Assembly: GCA_913057945.1 (NCBI GenBank)
Contig: CAJXOF010000011.1
Location: forward strand, 1-59,120
Direction of reading: 5' to 3'
Length of the DNA: 59,120 nucleotides
Source: an uncultured Hyphomonadaceae bacterium
Lineage (GTDB): Bacteria > Pseudomonadota > Alphaproteobacteria > Caulobacterales > Hyphomonadaceae
Shown: one piece after another, positions 1-8,477 of the stretch
Layout of the letters: every line of letters begins with the position of its first letter
Position numbering within the stretch: the first letter of the stretch is position 1
The notes under the pieces: model-generated
The model's input: the letters and a program-made list of their open reading frames with translations, nothing else
What the model was told of the DNA's origin: nothing
Database searches by the model: none
Made by a program: the position numbers and the translations under genes

Positions 1-45
1 GATCCTCTCTGGTCTCGTGGGCTCGGAGATGTGTATAAGAGACAG
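1..45 (+). other. Illumina Nextera i7 adapter (non-genomic)
   Basis: Bases 12-45 match the Nextera read-2 transposase adapter, and bases 27-45 are the 19-base Tn5 mosaic end (it ends in TATAAGAGACAG). Bases 4-11 (CCTCTCTG) occupy the index slot and match, from memory, the N708 i7 barcode. Bases 1-3 (GAT) fit the end of the P7 primer. This is sequencing-library carry-over that was assembled onto the contig end. Genomic sequence starts at about base 46. Confidence 0.97.
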
Positions 46-767
46 CGGCAGATGAGTTCACCGAGCTGGAGCCTCTTCCGAGCGAAGAAATGATGATGGA
101 AGCGCCCGCCGAAGCTCCGGTGCCCGGCCCAACGCGCAGCATGCGGGCCGACATTCCGGCCGATGTATTCCCGGAATCGGCTGAGGCCGCGCCGGGCTTT
201 GATGCGCCGCCCCCCGTGATGACCCGGTCGGCAAACGTCACGCCGCAGGCCAATGAATCCTTTGTCGAGACGCTGAAAAGCGTGCCGGTCGCCCATGAGA
301 CGCCAAGTTCCGCCGAATACAAGCGCGCCTTCGATGTGACCCTCGCCATCGACTCCACAGGCGATGATACGGCCGCCGATGCCCTGCCCGGCCGCGGCAA
401 TGTGATCGAAGGCGAAGCGCTGGTGTCGGACCGTGTTGAAGCGCGTCTCAGCGGCGCGAATTTCGAGATCGTGCCCATGTCGCCGGACGTGCAGGCCCTG
501 TCGCCCCTGACGGAAAATGTCTGGCGCTGGTCGGTGCTGCCGCTGTCGGCGGGCAGCCATGACCTCGTGTTCGAGATCTATGCCATCGACGAGGATGCGG
601 TCGTGCCGCTGCGCACCTTCCGCGACACGGTGACGGTGCAGGTATCGGGCATCAATCGCGCCATCGCCTTTGCCGACCAGGCCAATCCGCTGTTTGTCCT
701 GCTGGGCGGGCTCGGCTCGGCAATTGCCGGCCTGATCGGGGTGGTGCGGTTTTTCGGACGCAGATAG
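46..767 (+). CDS. C-terminally membrane-anchored protein, 5' truncated
   Basis: The frame is open from the adapter junction. Residues ADEFTELEPLPSEE precede the first ATG at 90, so the real start was lost at the contig edge. The visible part is about 240 residues: an acidic, Pro/Ala-rich linker, then a region of alternating hydrophobic strands (about residues 100-195) that looks like a beta-sandwich, then one C-terminal hydrophobic helix (FVLLGGLGSAIAGLIGVV) with a basic tail (RFFGRR). This suggests a tail-anchored protein or one whose C-terminus is fixed in the inner membrane. I do not recognise the family. The missing N-terminal part probably carries the defining domain. Confidence 0.7.
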
Positions 768-853
768 GCGCCTCGCACCCTGCGGAGCGAATTTATTTCC
801 AGTCACCGGCGGCATGGCTTTGACTTTACGTCAATTTCCGTCTTTCTGGCGGC

Positions 854-3676
854 ATGACAACGATATCATCCCCCACGACTCTCGAAACCGCCCAATCCTT
901 CCTGCGTGAGCAGGCCGCCCGGATTCAGATCGACCCGCTGACCAATTCGGTGTTCGCGCTGGCGCAGACCCTGTTCCGCGACCTGGAGGTCGGAACCGCG
1001 AAACTGTCGGACCTGTCCAAGCTGGCCGATGAAGTTCACCTCGACCTGATCGAGGAGCGTGCCGACCGGTTCCGCACCCAGCATGCCGGCGGCAAGGCCA
1101 AGACGGCCTGGGCCAGCCTGACCGAAGAACTGGAAACGCTCGCGGCGCAAGGATTCGAGTCCTTCAAGGCCCGAATCGAGCAGGCAACCGGCGGCATCGT
1201 GTTCACGGGCCATCCAACCTTTGCGCTATCAAAGGATCTGCGCACGGCGCTGGCCGATCATGTGGTCAGCGCGACCAAGACCAGCCGTACCATGCTGATG
1301 CGCCAGATCCGCGCCGATTCCCGGCCGTGGAACCAGGCGATCAGCCTGACCGGCGAGCATGACGAGGTGCAGGGCGCGATTGCCCATGCGGCCAATGCGC
1401 AGCTGGCCTATGCGAACGTGTTGATTTCCGTTGCCCGCAAGGCGTTCCCCGATGACTGGCGGTCGCTGAAAATCTTCGTGCCGACGCTGGCCTGCTGGGT
1501 CGGGTATGACCTTGATGGGCGCGCCGACATTCACTGGTCGCAATCCCTGACCTTCCGCCTGACCGAAAAGGCCGTCCAGCTCGGCCGCTATGCGCAGCAG
1601 CTGGAATCGATCAGCGGCAGCCAGAAGATCGGCCCGCTCGCCAAACTGACCCAGCGCCTGAAAACGGCGTCCGACGACACGGCGCGGCACGCCGCCCTGT
1701 TCGCTGCCGACCTGACCGATCCGAACAATCTCGTGCCGGCGGCAAATGCGCTGACCGAGCATACCAAGCGGACCGTGCTGGATGCGTCTGAAATCATCGA
1801 CGTGCTCGACGGGGTGATCCCGACCGCCGAAGACAGTCTCGCCGCGGAGCTGATGGCGATCCGCGCGCAGGTCGAGGCGCTGCAGCTGGGCACGGCGCGC
1901 ATCCATCTTCGCGTAAACGCAGCGCAAGTGCGCACGGTCATCAATCGCGATCTTGGCCTTCAGACCGAAGACCGGGAACTGGGCCGTGTCGCGCTCGCCG
2001 AACTGGCGCAGAAGGCGCGCAAGTCGAAACCGGTGCAGGTGAATTTCGCGGACCTGTTCTTGGAGCAGTCTACCGCGCGGCGCCAGTTCATGATGTGCGC
2101 GCAGATTTTGAAGCATATCGATTCCGGATCGGTCATCCGCTTCCTGATCGCCGAGAGCGAGAACCCCGCCACCGTGATGGGCGCGCTCTACCTCGCCCGC
2201 CAGTATGGCGTGGACGACAAGCTGGACATATCGCCCCTGTTCGAGACACCGGAAGCGCTGGAGACCGGGGGCCGCTTCATCGAGCGCCTTCTGGAGGAGC
2301 CGGAATTCCTCGCCTATGTGAAACAGCGCGGCTATCTCTCGATCCAGCTCGGCTTCTCCGATGCCGGACGGTTCATTGGGCAGGTCGCTGCCGATATGGC
2401 CATCGAACGCATTCACAATCTGATCGCCCGCGCGCTGGCCGCCAAGGACGCGGACGTGGATCTGCTGATCTTCAACACGCATGGCGAAAGCATGGGGCGC
2501 GGCGCATGGCCGGGCACCTTCGAGCAGCGGTTTGATCATCTGCTGACGCCGTGGACCCGTGGCGGCGCACGCGCCCGCTCCCTGCAGCTGCGCCATGAGG
2601 TCAGCTTTCAGGGCGGCGACGGCTTCCTGCACTTTGCCAATCCGGCGCTGGCCGAAACGACGATGGCGGCCTGGTGCAGTCATACGCTGTCTGATCCGGC
2701 CGACCGGACGAAGGACCCCTTCTATACGCGTACGGACCTTGTCTGGGATTTCTACCGGTCGCTCCGCGCCTGGCAGGAACGCCTGTTCGTGAATGCTGAC
2801 TATGGGCGCCTGCTCGGCGCCTTCTCCAGCGGCCTCACCGTCAAGGCAGGCTCACGGCCGAAACGCCGCGCGGCCGGGCCAGTCGGCCCGCGCTCATTGC
2901 GCGCAATCTCCCACAATGCGACGCTGCAACAGCTCAGCATGCCGGTGAACGTCGCCGCCGGGATCGGCTCGTCCCTGCAGCGGGAGATGGAACGTCTCGT
3001 CGACCTGATCGACGACAGCCCGCGCATGAAGGGCCTGATCCTGCTCGCCACCCGCGCGCGCCTGCTGACCAGCCTGCCCGCACTGCGCGCCTATGCCCGC
3101 GTCTATGACCCCGGCGTCTGGGTGGCGCATTCGAAACTCGCCGAGCCTGACAAGGCCAATGCCTATCGCGCGGTCTATTATGCCCTGCGCGACAATGAGA
3201 CGTCCGTCTCGATGAACCAGATCGCGAACTATATATCCGTAGACCTCGGAAAGTTTGACCGCCTTCTGGCGCAGCTCCAGAATTCGCCCTCCCTCGAGGA
3301 ACGCCATGAAGGCCGGCTGGATTTGCATGTCCTGCATGCCGTGCGCCAGGCCCTGATCATGAAGGCATTCTCGATTGTCGGCGGCCTGCCCCGCCTGTCC
3401 GAACGCCACGACGCCAGCAGCCGCGACCTCGTGCAGATGATAGCCGAATTACGCATCCGCGAAGCGGTTGAACTGTTGCGGGAAATCTTCCCGCATTCGC
3501 GCGACCAGGACACCCCGCTGAGAGCGCTGACCGAGACCGGGAATGATACCAAGGGACAGGCGGGCTATGGCTATGACCGCATCCACAAGGACATCATCGG
3601 CCCTCTGGACGATATTGATCGCATCCTGCACGGCATCAGCCTGGCGGTGGCGCACGCCTATGGCGCGTTCGGCTAA
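854..3676 (+). CDS. ppc: Phosphoenolpyruvate carboxylase, divergent
   Basis: Predicted to make oxaloacetate from PEP and bicarbonate, feeding the TCA cycle. At 940 residues it has the normal family length. Family landmarks can be aligned by eye: TGHPTF around H120 (usual TAHPTE, catalytic His), GFSDAGRF around D503 (usual GYSDSxKD), and THGESMGRGAWP at 542-553 (usual HGRGGSxGRGGxP). Some key positions differ: the first Arg of the glycine-rich loop appears to be His543, and the Lys after the metal-binding Asp is Arg506. The second loop Arg (R549) is kept. It is therefore either a divergent active enzyme or a paralogue with altered activity. It stands alone: the flanking genes are an unknown membrane protein and an exported protein. 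Confidence 0.83.
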   Translation: MTTISSPTTLETAQSFLREQAARIQIDPLTNSVFALAQTLFRDLEVGTAKLSDLSKLADEVHLDLIEERADRFRTQHAGGKAKTAWASLTEELETLAAQGFESFKARIEQATGGIVFTGHPTFALSKDLRTALADHVVSATKTSRTMLMRQIRADSRPWNQAISLTGEHDEVQGAIAHAANAQLAYANVLISVARKAFPDDWRSLKIFVPTLACWVGYDLDGRADIHWSQSLTFRLTEKAVQLGRYAQQLESISGSQKIGPLAKLTQRLKTASDDTARHAALFAADLTDPNNLVPAANALTEHTKRTVLDASEIIDVLDGVIPTAEDSLAAELMAIRAQVEALQLGTARIHLRVNAAQVRTVINRDLGLQTEDRELGRVALAELAQKARKSKPVQVNFADLFLEQSTARRQFMMCAQILKHIDSGSVIRFLIAESENPATVMGALYLARQYGVDDKLDISPLFETPEALETGGRFIERLLEEPEFLAYVKQRGYLSIQLGFSDAGRFIGQVAADMAIERIHNLIARALAAKDADVDLLIFNTHGESMGRGAWPGTFEQRFDHLLTPWTRGGARARSLQLRHEVSFQGGDGFLHFANPALAETTMAAWCSHTLSDPADRTKDPFYTRTDLVWDFYRSLRAWQERLFVNADYGRLLGAFSSGLTVKAGSRPKRRAAGPVGPRSLRAISHNATLQQLSMPVNVAAGIGSSLQREMERLVDLIDDSPRMKGLILLATRARLLTSLPALRAYARVYDPGVWVAHSKLAEPDKANAYRAVYYALRDNETSVSMNQIANYISVDLGKFDRLLAQLQNSPSLEERHEGRLDLHVLHAVRQALIMKAFSIVGGLPRLSERHDASSRDLVQMIAELRIREAVELLREIFPHSRDQDTPLRALTETGNDTKGQAGYGYDRIHKDIIGPLDDIDRILHGISLAVAHAYGAFG

Positions 3677-3823
3677 AGCCCCCAAAATTTAGGCTTCATT
3701 TGGCGTTCATTTTGCCTATCATACGGTTGAGCTTCGGAATCTTTCATGATTTCCGGACCTTGGCCGGATGAACCTGTTCGGCCCCATGCGATGAGACCCG
3801 CATGGTGATACAGGGGGGGACAA

Positions 3824-3913
3824 ATGAACGAAACTGACTTCCGGTTGTGGCAGTCCCAAGCCCGTCCCTCTTCTCGTTTTTCTTGCTCTTTATTTGATGA
3901 AACCGAGGAATGA
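3824..3913 (+). CDS. Possible 29-residue small ORF / leader peptide
   Basis: An ATG at 3824 follows a very purine-rich ribosome-binding site (AGGGGGGGA, 3812-3820) that is stronger than the one before the next gene. The frame encodes MNETDFRLWQSQARP and onward for 29 residues, ending with TGA at 3911-3913, 13 bases before the start of the exported protein at 3927. It has no recognisable domain. It could be a translated leader that couples to the downstream gene, or chance. The rest of the 250-base gap (3677-3823) shows no other gene. Confidence 0.3.
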   Translation: MNETDFRLWQSQARPSSRFSCSLFDETEE

Positions 3914-3926
3914 CAGGACACAATTG

Positions 3927-4991
3927 ATGTACATTTCGAAACGACTTGCCCGGCTGAGTGTGACCGGCGCAATGCTAAGCCTCGCCCTGACCAGCAGCCC
4001 CGCAACAGCGGAAACAAAGGACGCCGCGCCTGAAGCGCGCCTCACTCCCGTCCACACGGCCCTTCTCTACCACCAGGTCTCCGGCGAGCCCGCACCGGTC
4101 GTCAACATGATGGCAAAGCCTCTCAACCTCCGGTTCGACAATGAATTCGAACGTCGCCGCTTTGCGACTGAAGCCTTCCCTGCTTTCAAGGAGCTGGCTG
4201 ATGATGTACTCGAACAGCCCGCCTATTATGCCCGCTTCAGCGTGCGGCTCGATGATTATGATTTCAACGAAGAGCGCTTCCCGCTGAATGGCGTCTACAG
4301 TGGCTCAATGTACTTCTATTATGATGCCGGCAAGGCTGGCTCGGAAGGTATGGACTATGCTGTCCGTATCGTGAACACGGATGAAATAAAGTTTCTCGAT
4401 GCCCCGATGGATGAAGCCGAAACCATGCTGAACCGCATGGACGGCAAGATCAGCGCCGAGATGTGGATGGTGCCGGTCTCGCCGGTCTCTGCTGGCTGGA
4501 TCAAGCTGAAGAATGATTACTATCGTACCGTTCAGATGAAGGCGACAGTCCTCAAACTGTTCGATGAAAATGGCGACCTGATCGCGGAGATCGAAAGCAA
4601 GTCTGCCAATTTGAAGAACAAGGCCAAGGCGGCAAAACCCAACCCGATCCGCGAACCGGAATTTTCCAATCCCTGGATGGCCGATGATGCGCCAACGGCC
4701 ATTCTTGATCACTACAAATGGTATATTGATAAGGCCTACAAGGTGCCAAATGCCGCCTATGGCGCTGACTCTTTTCAGGGCGCCATGGAACTGGGTGGGG
4801 CTGTGTCGAGTGGCTGCATCGCCAAATTCGGATATTCAGAGTGCAATCGCCTCAGCTCTGCGCGCCAGCAGATGGTCAATCGCTGCACGAACACCGTCAG
4901 CGCGGAACGCAAGTCAGAGTGCTATCAGATCCGCTACCTGCCTTACTCGACCGAAGAAGCCGACTCCTATTCGAACCGGACGTCGGACTAG
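3927..4991 (+). CDS. Exported protein of unknown function
   Basis: Residues 1-29 form a Sec signal peptide: a basic start (MYISKRLARL), a hydrophobic core, and a cleavage site after PATA. The ATG at 3927 is preferred over the upstream in-frame ATG at 3894 because it starts the signal peptide directly and has AGGA about 8 bases upstream. The mature part, about 325 residues, is soluble and rich in aromatic and acidic residues. It contains Cys residues near the C-terminus (in SGCIAKFGYSECN, then NRCTNT and SECYQ) that may form disulfides in the periplasm. I do not recognise the family. It lies tail to tail with the aspartyl protease gene. Confidence 0.8.
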   Translation: MYISKRLARLSVTGAMLSLALTSSPATAETKDAAPEARLTPVHTALLYHQVSGEPAPVVNMMAKPLNLRFDNEFERRRFATEAFPAFKELADDVLEQPAYYARFSVRLDDYDFNEERFPLNGVYSGSMYFYYDAGKAGSEGMDYAVRIVNTDEIKFLDAPMDEAETMLNRMDGKISAEMWMVPVSPVSAGWIKLKNDYYRTVQMKATVLKLFDENGDLIAEIESKSANLKNKAKAAKPNPIREPEFSNPWMADDAPTAILDHYKWYIDKAYKVPNAAYGADSFQGAMELGGAVSSGCIAKFGYSECNRLSSARQQMVNRCTNTVSAERKSECYQIRYLPYSTEEADSYSNRTSD

Positions 4992-5007
4992 GCACATCCC
5001 CAGACCG

Positions 5008-5043
5008 GGCATCGCGTCATGCTTGCTGGGCGGACGCGATGCC
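5008..5043. terminator. Stem-loop between convergent genes
   Basis: Perfect 11-bp arms, GGCATCGCGTC (5008-5018) and GACGCGATGCC (5033-5043), flank a 14-base loop in the 77-base gap between two convergent genes. No T-run follows on either strand, so intrinsic termination is uncertain. It could act as a bidirectional termination or 3'-end stability hairpin. Confidence 0.45.
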
Positions 5044-5068
5044 TGATCCTGCATTCTGACGGGTCGGA

Positions 5069-6061
5069 TCAGCGGCGCCGGTAGGACTGCACTTCCATGC
5101 AGACGAGACACTTCTTCGCAACGCTGTGGCGGATGCGCAAATAGAGCAGATTGTGCTTGCGATCTATCTGGACCCGGAATTGTGACAGGAAGTCCATGCC
5201 GAGGATCATGACCGGCTCGTCAGCCATGCCGAGATAGTCGAACAGGGCCGGGTCGGAGACGACCATGTTGAAGCTGGACATGTCGACATCATCCAGTTCG
5301 AAGCGGGAGATGCGGGCAACATACATGTCATAATCGCCCCCGGTGATACCGAGCAGGCGCTGGGTCTCTTCCTCATTGGTCCTCGTACCGGCATGCGCTG
5401 CAAATGCAGAATTCATGTAGGTAATGGTCGATCCCGTATCGATCAGGGCCAGCCCGCGCCGACCATTGATGGTGACTTTCACGAAATAGAGACCGTTGCG
5501 CACTTCGAGGGGACGCTTGCAGAGGATTTCCCGTGTCCGTCCTTCCGGGCGCCGGTCATAGGCGGTGACATTTCCCTTGTCGAAATCGAAATCGACGACA
5601 TCACCCGTCAGCGCACTGATCGGCAGGACATTCCGGACGCCGCTCACGGCAATCTTGCGGTCGAGGGCGACTGGCACCTGTTCCAGTGCGATCGACCCCA
5701 CGCCAAGGCTGGGCAAGTCGATCAGGGGGAAGATTTCCGGGCCGCCAAGGCCAAGCACTTCCACGAATCTTTCTTCGCCCGGAACTATAGCAATTCCGGC
5801 CGAACGGGCGGTGGCGCCACCGATCATGGGCAGGGTCGCGGCCGTGTCGATCACAGCCGTGGCGGTGATGCCCTCGGTAAAGGAGAGTTCCGCGATCAGC
5901 CGGTCCTCGGAATCCATCTCGAATGGAATAATTTGCTGGGTGTTTGTGTTCGCCGCGGCGGGAAGGGAAAGGAGCAAAAAGAGGCCGAGCAACAAGCTGG
6001 ACAGGGCAGCGTGCTGGATGAGACCGGACCGGGTGGCCCGTAGTGCTGGCAATCCTCCCAT
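5069..6061 (-). CDS. Retropepsin-like aspartyl protease, exported
   Basis: Predicted periplasmic or lipid-facing aspartic protease. Two retropepsin-type active-site motifs are visible: VIDTAAT near residue 72 and LIDTGST near residue 208, each followed by a hydrophobic flap-like segment. This indicates two homologous lobes in one 330-residue chain. The N-terminus is a signal peptide or anchor (SSLLLGLFLLLSLPAAA). I take the ATG at 6061 because it has AAAGGA at the right distance. An in-frame ATG 21 bases upstream (6082) is possible. The first motif has Ala in place of Gly (DTAA), as in some bacterial members of the family. Substrate unknown. Confidence 0.85.
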   Translation of the reverse strand: MGGLPALRATRSGLIQHAALSSLLLGLFLLLSLPAAANTNTQQIIPFEMDSEDRLIAELSFTEGITATAVIDTAATLPMIGGATARSAGIAIVPGEERFVEVLGLGGPEIFPLIDLPSLGVGSIALEQVPVALDRKIAVSGVRNVLPISALTGDVVDFDFDKGNVTAYDRRPEGRTREILCKRPLEVRNGLYFVKVTINGRRGLALIDTGSTITYMNSAFAAHAGTRTNEEETQRLLGITGGDYDMYVARISRFELDDVDMSSFNMVVSDPALFDYLGMADEPVMILGMDFLSQFRVQIDRKHNLLYLRIRHSVAKKCLVCMEVQSYRRR

Positions 6062-6215
6062 GGATGCATCCTTTTCCCACATTATGCCACACGCGGGCCT
6101 GCGGACAAAATGGGGTCGCGTTCAGCAACGGCCCTTGCAGTTTGCCGGCGGCGCCCCAGGCGAACCCCCGGCCCGGAAAACAGTTCGCCCCCATAACCCG
6201 ACGTCACGACTAGTC

Positions 6216-6235
6216 TTACGCTTACGTGCGCGTAA
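6216..6235. promoter_or_regulatory. Candidate operator upstream of thiolase gene
   Basis: Two overlapping symmetric elements lie 36-55 bases before the thiolase ATG. One is TTACGC (6216-6221) with GCGTAA (6230-6235) across 8 bases. The other is TTACG-TGCG-CGTAA (6222-6235). TTACG/CGTAA half-sites are typical of TetR- or MerR-type regulators of acyl-CoA degradation, but that assignment is inference. The rest of the 6062-6270 gap holds the divergent promoters and a clear RBS (AAGGGAG) before 6271. Confidence 0.4.
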
Positions 6236-6270
6236 ACTTGGGCAGAGAATAAACCCAAGGGAGATACCAA

Positions 6271-7515
6271 ATGGCTGAGGCCTATATCATCGACGCTGTG
6301 CGTACGCCGCGAGGCATCGGCAAAGTTGGCAAGGGCTCGCTGGCCCACCTGCACCCGCAACACCTCGGTGCGACCGTGCTCGGCGCGATCCGCGACCGCA
6401 ACAATCTCGACACGGCAACCGTCGATGATGTGATCTGGGGCACCTCCAGCCAGCGCGGCGCGCAAGGCGCTGACATGGGCCGCATGGCCGCCCTTGATGC
6501 CGGCTTTGACGTGAAAGCGTCGGGTGTCACGCTCGACCGCTTCTGCGGATCGGGCATCACCACCGTATCGCTCGCCGCCGCGCAGATCATGTCCGGCATG
6601 GAAGACTGCGTCATCGCCGGCGGCTGCGAAATGATGAGCTACACGGCCGCCACCGCGGACCCGAAAGTGCCGCCAATGATGGACGCCGGAAACCTGCATT
6701 TGCGCGAACTGCACCCACAATCCCAGCAGGGTGTATGCGCCGATGCCATCGCGACGCTGGAAGGCATTGACCGCGAAGCCGTCGATCAGCTGGCCGTGAC
6801 CAGCCAGCAGCGCGCCAAGCGGGCCATGGATGAAGGCCGTTTCGACAAGTCCCTCATCCCCGTCTACAATCGCGACGGCACGCTGGCGCTCGACAAGGAC
6901 GAGTTCCCGCGCCCCAGCACAACAATGGAAAGCCTGTCCGGTCTGAAGACCGTCTTCAACATGTTCATGGAAGTGCCGGTCGATGACCAGGGCAACACCT
7001 ATGGCGCCATGGTCACGAAGAAATACCCGCAGCTGGAAGGCAAGATGACCCATGTCCACCATGCCGGGAACTCTTCCGGCGTTGTGGATGGTGCGGCAGC
7101 GATCCTCGTTACCTCCAAGGAATATGCCGACAAGAACGGCCTGAAGCCGCGCGCCCGTATCGTGGCCACGGCGAACATGGGTGACGATCCGACCCTGATG
7201 CTGAACGCCCCCGTCCCGGCCGCAAAGAAGGTGCTGGAAAAAGCCGGCCTGACCACCGACGACATCGACGTCTACGAAATCAACGAGGCGTTCTCGGTCG
7301 TGGCGGAGAAATTCATTCGCGATCTCAACCTCGACCGCGAGAAGGTGAACATCAATGGCGGCGCCATGGCGCTCGGCCATCCGATCGGCGCCACCGGCTC
7401 CATCCTGATCGGCACCGCGCTGGACGAGCTTGAGCGGTCTGGCGGCCGCTACGGCCTGGTCACCATGTGCGCAGCAGGCGGCATGGCCCCGGCCATCATC
7501 ATTGAACGGATTTAA
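6271..7515 (+). CDS. Acetyl-CoA C-acyltransferase (thiolase)
   Basis: Predicted cytoplasmic thiolase, either cleaving 3-ketoacyl-CoA in beta-oxidation or condensing two acetyl-CoA. It has 414 residues. The catalytic set is complete: nucleophile C92 in DRFCGSGITT, the NEAF motif, H370 in ALGHPIGATGS, and the second Cys C400 in MCAAGGMAPAI. The start is supported by AAGGGAG about 10 bases upstream. The gene is monocistronic: a candidate operator lies in front and a strong intrinsic terminator follows. Overall similarity is to the FadA/AtoB group. I cannot separate the degradative role from the biosynthetic one by sequence alone. Confidence 0.93.
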   Translation: MAEAYIIDAVRTPRGIGKVGKGSLAHLHPQHLGATVLGAIRDRNNLDTATVDDVIWGTSSQRGAQGADMGRMAALDAGFDVKASGVTLDRFCGSGITTVSLAAAQIMSGMEDCVIAGGCEMMSYTAATADPKVPPMMDAGNLHLRELHPQSQQGVCADAIATLEGIDREAVDQLAVTSQQRAKRAMDEGRFDKSLIPVYNRDGTLALDKDEFPRPSTTMESLSGLKTVFNMFMEVPVDDQGNTYGAMVTKKYPQLEGKMTHVHHAGNSSGVVDGAAAILVTSKEYADKNGLKPRARIVATANMGDDPTLMLNAPVPAAKKVLEKAGLTTDDIDVYEINEAFSVVAEKFIRDLNLDREKVNINGGAMALGHPIGATGSILIGTALDELERSGGRYGLVTMCAAGGMAPAIIIERI

Positions 7516-7556
7516 ACTTCCTCCCAGAAGCTTACTTAAAATCTGTTCAATCCTCT

Positions 7557-7589
7557 CCCGGTCCAGGCTTGCCTGGGCCGGGCTTTTTT
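7557..7589 (+). terminator. Rho-independent terminator of thiolase gene
   Basis: An 11-bp stem, CCCGGTCCAGG (7557-7567) with CCTGGGCCGGG (7572-7582, one T-G wobble), and a 4-base loop are followed by C and six T residues (7584-7589). Confidence 0.92.
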
Positions 7590-7674
7590 ACCCCCGGGAA
7601 TTGCCTGCAGTCATTCGGGAACACCCGGCTGGCTGAGGCGTTGCTTACACAGAAGCAACCCCAACAGGAGACTC

Positions 7675-8067
7675 ATGCCTTATACCATCCAAGCTGAAAC
7701 CAAAGACCTCACCACGATCGACGCACAGGGCGAACTGAACCCCGACTCCATGCCGGAGGCTGTCGAGCAACTGATAGAGCAGACTGACGCGGAGGATCCG
7801 GGCAGCCTGCTGGTGCGATTGCAGCATATGGATCTGGGCACGCTCCACACGGTCGCCAGTGACTGGTCCCGCAAGGCCGAATTCTTTGCACTTCAGAAGC
7901 GCTTCGGCAAAGTGGCCGTCCTCACGGACCAGCCCTGGGTCCGCCAGTCGGCGAAGATGCAATCAGTAGCCCTGCCCGATACCGAATTGAAGGTCTATGA
8001 TCTGGCCGACGAGGCAGATGCCCGCGTCTGGCTGGAAAAGGCCCCTGCCGAAACAGAGCCTGCCTAG
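7675..8067 (+). CDS. SpoIIAA/STAS-like domain protein
   Basis: A 130-residue soluble protein that fits the SpoIIAA-like (STAS/SEC14) family of small cytoplasmic proteins: an N-terminal beta-hairpin (YTIQAETKDLTTIDAQGEL), alternating helix/strand pattern, and the central KVAVLTDQPWVRQSAKM segment typical of the family. These proteins are thought to bind lipids or act in partner switching; their roles are mostly untested. An AGGAG ribosome site precedes the ATG. The gene ends 2 bases from the end of the convergent arsC gene. Confidence 0.8.
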   Translation: MPYTIQAETKDLTTIDAQGELNPDSMPEAVEQLIEQTDAEDPGSLLVRLQHMDLGTLHTVASDWSRKAEFFALQKRFGKVAVLTDQPWVRQSAKMQSVALPDTELKVYDLADEADARVWLEKAPAETEPA

Positions 8068-8069
8068 GC

Positions 8070-8477
8070 TCAGGCACGCTCCGGGCGGATCGTCTCCCCA
8101 TCTTCCTTGGTGAAGCTGGCGGGCGGATTGTCCAGTAATGCGAACACTTTTTCCGAGGGACGGCACAGCGCCGTCCCTTTTTTCGTGACCACGATCGGCC
8201 GGTTCACGAGGACCGGATGTTTCAGCATGGCTTCGAACAGGAGCGCATCATCGACGGCGGGATCGGTCAGGCCAAGCTCTTCTGCGGGGCTTTTCGAGGT
8301 GCGCAGGGCATCGCGCGGGCTCAGGCCGGATGCGCCGAGCAGGCCCGCCAGCAATTCCCGTGTCCAGCCGCGCTGAAGATAGTGAACCACTTCGGGCTCT
8401 TCCCCGCTGGCCCGGATGATTTCGAGCACATTGCGGGACGTGCCGCACTCAGGATTGTGATAGATGGTGACACTCAT
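8070..8477 (-). CDS. arsC: Arsenate reductase (glutaredoxin-dependent type)
   Basis: Reduces arsenate to arsenite using glutathione and glutaredoxin in the cytoplasm. All residues known for the E. coli-type enzyme can be placed: the nucleophile C11 in NPECGTSRN, and arginines R59 (DALRT), R93 (NRPIVV) and R106 (LCRPSE). Length, 135 residues, is normal. The start codon overlaps the stop of the upstream cysteine desulfhydrase-like gene by one base (TGATG), so the two are probably translated together. No arsR, arsB or acr3 gene is nearby, which is unusual for a dedicated resistance operon. Confidence 0.92.
   Translation of the reverse strand: MSVTIYHNPECGTSRNVLEIIRASGEEPEVVHYLQRGWTRELLAGLLGASGLSPRDALRTSKSPAEELGLTDPAVDDALLFEAMLKHPVLVNRPIVVTKKGTALCRPSEKVFALLDNPPASFTKEDGETIRPERA

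Noticed and set aside
820..834. TTGAC-N5-GTCAA inverted repeat before the PEP carboxylase gene as an FNR/FixK site
   Set aside because: FNR/FixK boxes are 14 bp with a 4-base centre; this one has a 15-bp span, and the match may be chance. Left unassigned.
1229..2683. Long open frame on the minus strand across the PEP carboxylase gene
   Set aside because: It is an antisense shadow of a GC-rich gene: no RBS, no domain, and Arg/Gly/Gln/His-rich composition unlike the real proteins here.
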